Assembly: GCA_018656255.1 (NCBI GenBank)
Contig: JABHYI010000177.1
Location: forward strand, 1-11,580
Source: Bacteroidota bacterium
GTDB lineage: Bacteria; Bacteroidota; Bacteroidia; Flavobacteriales; Flavobacteriaceae
Direction of reading: 5' to 3'
Length of the DNA: 11,580 nucleotides
Shown in pieces: positions 6,003 to 11,580 of this stretch. The position numbers were made by a program, and so were the translations under genes. Numbering within the stretch: the stretch's first letter is position 1; each line of letters opens with the position of its first letter. The notes beneath the pieces are model-generated. The model searched no databases. It was not told the origin of the DNA and saw only the letters and a program-made list of their open reading frames with translations.

Positions 6003-7829
6003 TTAGGCTAAGGATTGCATCTCAACAAGGCTGTAATACATTCCTTTTTTTGCTAATAAATCTGCGTGTTTCCCTTGCTCAACAATACATCCTTTGCTGA
6101 GTACCACGATAGTATCAGCATTTTGAATGGTAGAAAGCCTGTGGGCAATGACAATAGAAGTTCTATTTTTCATCATGTTCTCTAAGGCGTTTTGAACCAG
6201 GCGTTCACTTTCTGTATCTAGGGCAGAAGTGGCCTCATCTAGGATCATAATAGGAGGGTTTTTCAGTACAGCCCTTGCAATACTCAGACGCTGCTTTTGG
6301 CCACCACTTAATTTATTACCACTATCACCAATATTGGTATCAATAGTTTTAGGCAATTCTTTTACAAACTCCCAAGCATTTGCAATCTTTAATGCTGCAA
6401 TAATTTCTTGATCGCTAGCATTTTCTTTTCCAATGCGTAAATTTTCTCTAATAGTGTCATTAAACAAAATAGAATCTTGGGTCACAAGCCCAAGTAAACC
6501 TCGTAATGAGTTTTGAGTCATGTCTTTTATATCTATACCATCAATGGCTATACTCCCAGTATTTACATCATAAAATCGTGTAACTAGGTTTGCAATGGTG
6601 CTTTTACCACTACCACTTTGCCCAACCAGTGCAACGGTATGCCCTTTAGGTATTTCTAAACTAAAGTTTTGTAACACATTTTCTTGGTCATATTTAAAGC
6701 TAATGTTGTCTATACGCATGGTATTTGTGAAACGATTTTTTACAATTGCATCTGGTTTGTCAATGATGCTAGATTTGGTTTCTAGTATCTCCAACACACG
6801 TTCAGCAGCAGCATTACCTCTTTTTACACTATAACTAGCTTTACTTATAGCTTTTGCTGGTGTGAGAATATTGTAAGCAAGCCCCATATATACGATAAAT
6901 GCCTCTGCTGGTAGTGATTTATCAACCAGTACCATAGATCCTCCATACCATAAGAGTATCGATATTACTGCAATACCTAAAAATTCACTAGTAGGAGATG
7001 CCAGGTTTTGTCTATTTAATAATGTGTTCGATGATTTAAAAAAGCGCATGGTAGAATCTTCAAATCTTTTGGAGAATATTTTTTCTGCATTAAATCCTTT
7101 GATAATTTTTAAACCCCCTAATGTTTCCTCTAAGAGAGATAAAAAATACCCTTGCTCTTTTTGTACCTTATCACTATGGCTTTTTAGAGACTTTCCAATT
7201 TTTGAAATTAGAAAACCAGAAACAGGAATAAATATAAAAACAAATAAGGTGAGCTCAGGGCTTATTGCAAGCATGGCTATAATGGTAAATAAAATCATTA
7301 GCGGTTCTCTAACTATTAGCTCCAGTATAGACAAAAAAGAGTGTTGCACTTCTAGTACATCATTGGTAATTCTAGCAATGGTATCTCCTTTTCTTTTTTC
7401 AGAATAGTGAGACACAGGAAGTGCTACTGTTTTTCGGTACAATTCGTTACGTAGGTCTTTTAATACACCATTTCTTAGAAATGTAATAAAATACATCGCT
7501 AAATAGCCAAATAAATTTTTCAATAAAAAAGTAGCAATTACAAACACAATCATGATGGTAAGTGCTCCCATCTCTCCAGAGGTTTCAATGCGCTGGGTGA
7601 TGTAGAAATTAGAGAACTGCTCAAAATAATCTCCAATTTTTGTAATACCTAGGTAGGTAGGTTTTACCAACACTTTTTCTCCATTTCCGAATAATACCTT
7701 TAACATAGGCATTAGAGAAACAAAGGCCAGGGTTCCAAAAAAAGCATAGAATACATTGGCAATGATGTTTAACACCGCGTACTTTTTGTAGGGCCTTGCG
7801 TAGTCTAGTATTTTTTTGAAGTAATTCAT
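6003..7829 (-). CDS. MsbA-like ABC exporter, fused permease and ATPase
   Basis: Inner-membrane half-transporter of 608 aa, expected to work as a homodimer exporting a lipid or other hydrophobic substrate. The permease domain (about 1-335) has membrane segments near 16-45, 88-116, 165-190, 192-212 and 283-322. The ATPase domain (about 371-608) has the A-loop Tyr380, Walker A GQSGSGKST (403-411), Q-loop Gln451, signature LSGGQ (507-511), Walker B IMILDE (527-532), D-loop SALD (535-538) and switch His563, so it should be catalytically competent. Length and order fit the MsbA/LmrA type. The first extracytoplasmic loop (about 46-87) looks long for this family. Its ATG lies 4 bases after the stop of the phosphomutase gene, so the two are co-transcribed. 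A lipid-linked sugar or lipid A-like substrate is plausible from context but not shown. Confidence 0.92.
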   Translation of the reverse strand: MNYFKKILDYARPYKKYAVLNIIANVFYAFFGTLAFVSLMPMLKVLFGNGEKVLVKPTYLGITKIGDYFEQFSNFYITQRIETSGEMGALTIMIVFVIATFLLKNLFGYLAMYFITFLRNGVLKDLRNELYRKTVALPVSHYSEKRKGDTIARITNDVLEVQHSFLSILELIVREPLMILFTIIAMLAISPELTLFVFIFIPVSGFLISKIGKSLKSHSDKVQKEQGYFLSLLEETLGGLKIIKGFNAEKIFSKRFEDSTMRFFKSSNTLLNRQNLASPTSEFLGIAVISILLWYGGSMVLVDKSLPAEAFIVYMGLAYNILTPAKAISKASYSVKRGNAAAERVLEILETKSSIIDKPDAIVKNRFTNTMRIDNISFKYDQENVLQNFSLEIPKGHTVALVGQSGSGKSTIANLVTRFYDVNTGSIAIDGIDIKDMTQNSLRGLLGLVTQDSILFNDTIRENLRIGKENASDQEIIAALKIANAWEFVKELPKTIDTNIGDSGNKLSGGQKQRLSIARAVLKNPPIMILDEATSALDTESERLVQNALENMMKNRTSIVIAHRLSTIQNADTIVVLSKGCIVEQGKHADLLAKKGMYYSLVEMQSLA

Positions 7830-7833
7830 AGGG

Positions 7834-9549
7834 TTATACTATATTTAAATCAGTACAAATAGCATTTATTTTATCTTTCAGTAGTTCTGAAATATTTGCT
7901 TGTTGTTTGTCTTGAACGCTAATGTAAAATTTAATCTTAGGTTCTGTACCACTTGGCCTGGCTGCTATTTTACTCCCATCTTGAGTGTAATATATAAGAA
8001 CATTGCTCTTTGGAATATCTAAGGTAACAGTCGTGTTATTTAATACATCAAGTCTTGTACTGGTGTTATAATCTTCGATGCTCACCACAGGACTGCCTGC
8101 AATCTCTTTTAAAGGGTTTGTGCTCAAGTCTTTCATGATTTGCTCAATTTCTTGGGCACCTTTTTTTCCTTTTTTAACAACTGAAACAAGATGTTCTCTG
8201 TAGTATCCTACTTCTTTGTAAATGGTGTCCAAATACTCAAACAGGGTGCGGGATTTTGCTTTTTGCTGAGCGGCAACCTCACAGGCTAATAAACTTGCAG
8301 TTACAGCATCTTTATCTCTTACAAAGTCTCCAACCATAAAACCAAAACTCTCTTCACCACCACCAATAAACTCTAACTCTGGGAAGTCTACTACCATTTT
8401 GGCAATCCACTTAAAACCAGTGAGACTTTCTTTGTAGATAACACCATAAGCATCAGCAATTTTCGCGATCATTGGTGTTGATACAATTGTGGAGGCTATA
8501 AATTGGTTTCCAGTTAATTTGCCCGTGCTTTTCCAATTTTCAAGAAGAAAATTTGTTTTGATAGCCATGGCTTGGTTTCCGTTAATAATTTCCATAATGC
8601 CTTGGCTATTTCTAACTGCAATTCCTAATCTATCGCAATCTGGATCGGTACCTATTACAATATCTGCATTTGTTTGCTCTGCAATCTCTATAGCCATTTT
8701 AAGTGCTTCTGGCTCTTCTGGATTTGGTGAGATCACCGTTGGGAAATCTCCATCGGGTGTTGCCTGTTGCGCTACTACATGCACATTTGTATACCCTGCT
8801 GCTTCCAAAACTCGTGGTATCATGGTAATAGAGGTACCGTGCAGTGCTGTAAAAACAATCTTTAAGTCTTTTTTGGCTGTATCAGTGGTGTTGTAACTTC
8901 CATTTTTAACAGCAGCCTGAGCAAAGGCATCATCTACCTCTTGGTCTATTTCTGTTATTAGGTCTTCCTTGGCATTAAATAGAATATCACTGTAAGCCAA
9001 TGCGTTTATTTCTTTAATAATGGCAGCGTCTTGCGGTGGTACTAGCTGGCCTCCGTCTTGCCAGTATACTTTATACCCATTATATTCTGGAGGATTGTGT
9101 GAGGCAGTGAGTACAATACCACAATGACAGCCTAAATGTTTTACAGCAAAAGATAATTCTGGAGTAGGGCGCAAATCACTAAATAAAAACACCTCTATAC
9201 CATTGGCAGAAAATACATCTGCAACTACTTGTGCAAGTTCTTTAGAGTTGTGTCTGCAATCAAAAGCAATGGCAACTTTTAAAACCTCTGACGGAAAACA
9301 CTTTTTAAGATAATTACTAATTCCTTGTGTGTTTTTACCAAGGGTGTATTTGTTTATTCTATTATCACCAATACCCATGATACCGCGCATACCTCCTGTA
9401 CCAAAGGCAAGATTTTTGTAAAAAGCGTCATCTAGCCCTTGTGGGTCATTGGCTATAAGTTGCTTTATTTTCTCTTGTGTGAGGGTATCAAAAGTAGGAG
9501 TGAGCCAAACATTTACGCGCTCTAATAAGGTAGGGTCTATGGTATTCAT
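7834..9549 (-). CDS. Phosphoglucomutase/phosphomannomutase (alpha-D-phosphohexomutase)
   Basis: Cytoplasmic enzyme of 571 aa interconverting hexose 1- and 6-phosphates through a phosphoserine. The four family motifs are complete: active-site TASHNP (148-153, Ser150), Mg-binding DPDCDR (302-307), sugar-specificity loop GGGEESFG (396-403) and the phosphate-binding loop RPSGTEP (531-537). The GEES form fits glucose/mannose phosphates. The length matches the longer PgcA/PGM2-like class rather than the about 450-aa ManB class. It would supply glucose-1-phosphate (or mannose-1-phosphate) for nucleotide sugars, linking central carbon to envelope polysaccharide. It has a likely promoter of its own at 9568-9575 and is followed after 4 bases by the ABC exporter gene. 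Exact hexose preference cannot be read from sequence. Confidence 0.94.
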   Translation of the reverse strand: MNTIDPTLLERVNVWLTPTFDTLTQEKIKQLIANDPQGLDDAFYKNLAFGTGGMRGIMGIGDNRINKYTLGKNTQGISNYLKKCFPSEVLKVAIAFDCRHNSKELAQVVADVFSANGIEVFLFSDLRPTPELSFAVKHLGCHCGIVLTASHNPPEYNGYKVYWQDGGQLVPPQDAAIIKEINALAYSDILFNAKEDLITEIDQEVDDAFAQAAVKNGSYNTTDTAKKDLKIVFTALHGTSITMIPRVLEAAGYTNVHVVAQQATPDGDFPTVISPNPEEPEALKMAIEIAEQTNADIVIGTDPDCDRLGIAVRNSQGIMEIINGNQAMAIKTNFLLENWKSTGKLTGNQFIASTIVSTPMIAKIADAYGVIYKESLTGFKWIAKMVVDFPELEFIGGGEESFGFMVGDFVRDKDAVTASLLACEVAAQQKAKSRTLFEYLDTIYKEVGYYREHLVSVVKKGKKGAQEIEQIMKDLSTNPLKEIAGSPVVSIEDYNTSTRLDVLNNTTVTLDIPKSNVLIYYTQDGSKIAARPSGTEPKIKFYISVQDKQQANISELLKDKINAICTDLNIV

Positions 9550-9567
9550 TAAGGATTATTTTATATG

Positions 9568-9575
9568 CAAAAATA
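9568..9575 (-). promoter_or_regulatory. Putative -7 element for the phosphohexomutase-ABC exporter pair
   Basis: Minus-strand TATTTTTG matches TAnnTTTG exactly and lies 18 bases upstream of the phosphohexomutase ATG, within the 108-bp gap after the glycosyltransferase gene. No TTG is seen at the -33 distance. A direct repeat TTTTACTAR lies further upstream at 9605-9622. No clear terminator follows the glycosyltransferase stop, so read-through from upstream is also possible. Confidence 0.42.
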
Positions 9576-9657
9576 GCTAATTTACTGCAGCCCTGAAGAG
9601 AGATTTTTACTAATTTTACTAGATATAAATAGCATACCTAAATTAGAAGTAACCTAC

Positions 9658-10599
9658 TTATAACGTGTTTTTAATAGAATAGTTGCTGTTTTCTTTTTTG
9701 GTGCGTAAGAGTAGCTCTCCTAAAAAGCCAGCAAGAAAAAGCTGAGAACCTATAATCATTGCTGTTATAGCAATATAAAATTGCGGTCTTTCTGTAATAA
9801 GTCTACCCGTTGGGTTGATAAACAACTTATCAACTCCTAGGTAAAAAGCAAATAAAAACCCAATGGTTAGCATAAAAGCACCTAAGGCTCCAAATAAGTG
9901 CATAGGCCTTCTGCCAAATCTAGAAAAGAACCAAAGGGTAAGTAGGTCTAAAAACCCATGAGTGAAACGGTCTACACCAAATTTTGTGCTACCATATTTA
10001 CGAGCTTGGTGTTGTACAACTTTTTCTCCAATCTTTGTGAAGCCAGCATTACTGGCCAAAACAGGAATGTATCGATGCATTTCTCCGGTAACCTCTATGT
10101 TTTTAATTACATTTTTGTGGTAGGCTTTAAGCCCGCAATTAAAATCATTTAATTGAACACCAGAGGTCTTTCTTGCCGCCCAGTTAAATATTTTGGATGG
10201 AAAATTTTTAAATATCTTAGAGTCATACCGTACTTTTTTCCAACCAGAAACCAAATCATAGCCTTGATTACAAATCATGTTATAAAGCTCAGGTATTTCT
10301 TCTGGATTGTCCTGCAAATCTGCATCCATGGTGATAACCACATCGCCTTGAGCCATTGCAAAACCTGCATGTAAGGCTTGAGATTTACCAAAGTTTCTTA
10401 AAAACTGTATGGCTTTTATTTGGGGGTGTTGTTTGTGTAGAGAGTCAATAATAGACCAAGATGTATCTGTAGAGCCATCATCTATAAATATTACCTCATA
10501 GCTAAAGCTGTTTGCTTGCATCACTTTTGCAATCCAGAGATAAAGTTCTTTAATAGATTCCTCTTCATTTAAAAGAGGTATGACTACAGATATATTCAT
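9658..10599 (-). CDS. DPM1/GtrB-like family 2 glycosyltransferase with two C-terminal membrane helices
   Basis: Membrane-anchored GT-A glycosyltransferase of 313 aa, of the type that moves a sugar from a nucleotide donor to polyprenyl phosphate at the cytoplasmic face. The N-terminus VVIPLLNEEESI (5-16) and DDGSTD (40-45) bind the nucleotide. DADLQD (92-97) is the DxD-like metal motif. QARKYGSTKFG (198-208) is the conserved Arg/Ser-rich segment near the acceptor. Two hydrophobic segments (about 233-257 and 274-298) form the anchor seen in GtrB, ArnC and DPMS-like enzymes. It starts 3 bases after the DUF4199 stop, so both are probably co-transcribed. Sugar and carrier are unknown; glucose would suit the neighbouring phosphomutase. 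No Shine-Dalgarno is visible, as usual for this phylum. Confidence 0.92.
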   Translation of the reverse strand: MNISVVIPLLNEEESIKELYLWIAKVMQANSFSYEVIFIDDGSTDTSWSIIDSLHKQHPQIKAIQFLRNFGKSQALHAGFAMAQGDVVITMDADLQDNPEEIPELYNMICNQGYDLVSGWKKVRYDSKIFKNFPSKIFNWAARKTSGVQLNDFNCGLKAYHKNVIKNIEVTGEMHRYIPVLASNAGFTKIGEKVVQHQARKYGSTKFGVDRFTHGFLDLLTLWFFSRFGRRPMHLFGALGAFMLTIGFLFAFYLGVDKLFINPTGRLITERPQFYIAITAMIIGSQLFLAGFLGELLLRTKKENSNYSIKNTL

Positions 10600-10602
10600 G
10601 GG

Positions 10603-11145
10603 TTAGTCTATGGCGTTTGGATCTGCTTTTTTGAATATTAAACCGATAAGCAATCCAATAACTGCCTGCATAATTAATCCAGTGAAATAAGATTTGACTT
10701 GATTTACTATTGAAAAATTATCAACTTCTTTTAGTTCATTTAATGATTCGTTCATAATTTCTTCAGGAGTATTAAAACGCTCCATAAAGGCCCGAGCCAT
10801 TTCATAACTTTGTTCATTTAAATAGGCTCCAAGTTCTGTGTCAATAATAGCAAATATTAATATACCTACTGCCGTGCTAATTGCTAAACCTACAGCTGTG
10901 GTAATAAAGTATGCTGTGAAGGCCTCTTTAAAACTCATAAATCCTCCTAGTATGTCTTTTGCTTTGCCAACTGAAAAAATACCTGTACCTATAACAAGCA
11001 CAATAGTACCTACACCAACCCAAGCAGAAAGAAATAATTCTTGATTAAGGGCATACATTAATACCGTTGAAATTGCTAAAATCCCTCCAAGAATTAAACC
11101 ATATTGGATAGCACTTTCTTTTACTGTAACATTTGATTCAGACAT
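10603..11145 (-). CDS. DUF4199 family four-helix membrane protein
   Basis: Small inner-membrane protein of 180 aa with unknown function. Predicted membrane segments are near residues 15-33, 38-58, 75-101 and 152-171. A charged extramembrane stretch (about 102-150) separates the third and fourth. The GGFMSFKEAFTAYF segment (67-80) before helix 3 is the most family-like part, and the recurring glycines in the helices suggest close packing. The gene is first in a unit with the GT2 glycosyltransferase, 3 bases downstream, a pairing that suggests a shared membrane task. A good -7 element lies 33 bases upstream of its ATG. The DUF4199 assignment is by recalled family resemblance, not by a profile search. 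Confidence 0.78.
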   Translation of the reverse strand: MSESNVTVKESAIQYGLILGGILAISTVLMYALNQELFLSAWVGVGTIVLVIGTGIFSVGKAKDILGGFMSFKEAFTAYFITTAVGLAISTAVGILIFAIIDTELGAYLNEQSYEMARAFMERFNTPEEIMNESLNELKEVDNFSIVNQVKSYFTGLIMQAVIGLLIGLIFKKADPNAID

Positions 11146-11178
11146 CTTTATTGTTTTTTAATTATATAGGTTAGTAAA

Positions 11179-11186
11179 CAAATGTA
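11179..11186 (-). promoter_or_regulatory. Putative -7 element for the DUF4199-glycosyltransferase unit
   Basis: Minus-strand TACATTTG matches TAnnTTTG exactly and ends 33 bases before the DUF4199 ATG. A TTG lies 16 nt upstream (11203-11205 on the plus strand as CAA), slightly closer than the usual 19-20 nt. The start site would be near 11173, giving a leader of roughly 30 nt. Confidence 0.55.
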
Positions 11187-11268
11187 GTAAAATGTTACAA
11201 AACAATCTGCTCATAACACACGCATACTGTTTTTAAATTTTTTAATCTTTTTTTTGAGCTAACATTTC

Positions 11269-11302
11269 AAAAAAAAATCACGCTATTTGCATAGCGTGAT
11301 TT
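11269..11302 (-). terminator. Intrinsic terminator of the acyl-CoA synthetase gene
   Basis: A perfect 12-bp stem, AAATCACGCTAT (11275-11286) with ATAGCGTGATTT (11291-11302), has a 4-nt loop. On the minus strand it is followed by a run of T (A at 11269-11277 on the plus strand, partly in the stem). It begins 22 bases after the synthetase stop and insulates the DUF4199 promoter from it. Confidence 0.9.
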
Positions 11303-11324
11303 ATTGTACAAACGTGTACCTGTA

Positions 11325-11580
11325 TTAAGAACGCCCATAGAGCTTCTCATAAAGGTCTTTGTACATTTCCTTGATTACTTTACGTTTTGATTTCATGGTA
11401 GGGGTAAGGTGTCCTGCATCAATGCTCCACAGATCTGGAGTTAGTTGGAAGGTTTTTACTTTTTCCCAACTTCCAAACCCTTCGTTATGGAAATTAATTT
11501 CTTCTTGGATTCGGTCAATCAGCTTCTGATCTTGAGATGCAACTGCTGTGTCTTTAGAAATGTTATGACCTTTTATAGTG
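11325..11580 (-). CDS. Long-chain acyl-CoA synthetase (AMP-forming), C-terminal part only
   Basis: The last 85 codons of a minus-strand gene cut by the window end; its stop is TAA at 11327-11325. The frame contains FGSWEKVKTFQLTPD, then GHLTPTMKSKRKVI and the ending EMYKDLYEKLYGRS. LTPTxKxKRxxI is the C-terminal signature of AMP-forming long-chain fatty acid-CoA ligases, where the lysine-rich segment belongs to the mobile C-terminal lid. The enzyme would activate fatty acids with ATP and CoA. The core AMP-binding motifs lie outside the window, so chain-length class cannot be judged. It is separated from the next minus-strand gene by the terminator at 11269-11302. Confidence 0.85.
   Translation of the reverse strand, partial: TIKGHNISKDTAVASQDQKLIDRIQEEINFHNEGFGSWEKVKTFQLTPDLWSIDAGHLTPTMKSKRKVIKEMYKDLYEKLYGRS

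Noticed and set aside
9605..9622. Tandem TTTTACTAA/TTTTACTAG upstream of the phosphohexomutase
   Set aside because: Short AT-rich 9-bp doublet of a kind expected by chance in such spacers; noted only within the promoter entry.
1..11580. Mobile element, prophage, CRISPR or defence system
   Set aside because: No transposase, integrase, phage structural gene, repeat-spacer array or known defence domain is seen; all protein genes fit ordinary flavobacterial families.

Overview
The window looks like chromosomal DNA of a member of the Bacteroidota, most likely a marine Flavobacteriaceae. The signs are low G+C, two secreted proteins ending in type IX secretion (T9SS) sorting domains, perfect TAnnTTTG -7 promoter elements upstream of several transcription units, almost no Shine-Dalgarno sequences, and family members (Ycf48-like lipoprotein, DUF4199, DPM1-like GT2) common in that group. 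I see no insertion sequence, phage gene, tRNA, rRNA or CRISPR array.

Layout. Positions 1-2070 (+) are the 3' part of a secreted subtilisin-like protease cut by the window edge. A strong bidirectional terminator (2089-2126) separates it from a convergent pair on the minus strand: an RsmB/NOP-type RNA m5C methyltransferase (3214-4428) and, directly abutting its stop codon, a secreted endonuclease I family nuclease with a T9SS tail (2170-3213). A Ycf48-like, Asp-box lipoprotein (4524-5573, +) diverges from the methyltransferase. After it comes a 429-bp stretch without protein-coding genes (5574-6002). The rest is minus-strand: DUF4199 membrane protein, GT2 glycosyltransferase, phosphohexomutase and MsbA-like ABC exporter (11145 down to 6003). 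Finally there is the C-terminal end of a long-chain acyl-CoA synthetase (11325-11580).

How the genes may work together. The protease and nuclease are both predicted to be exported through the T9SS and would degrade extracellular protein and DNA. The DUF4199-GT2-phosphomutase-ABC run has the ingredients of an envelope glycan or glycolipid route: sugar-1-phosphate supply, transfer to a polyprenyl carrier, and membrane export. That pathway link is an inference from order and family.

Most interesting region. The gap at 5574-6002 holds two tandem, similarly built units about 232 bp apart. Each has GATAAAATRC, 9 nt, TTG, 19-20 nt, TATATTTGTNTCA, then TGCCYCAAATGT about 31 nt after the -7 element, then a hairpin about 15 nt further on. 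They read as two paralogous small RNA genes of roughly 80-90 nt, each with its own promoter and terminator. I do not recognise them as a known RNA family.
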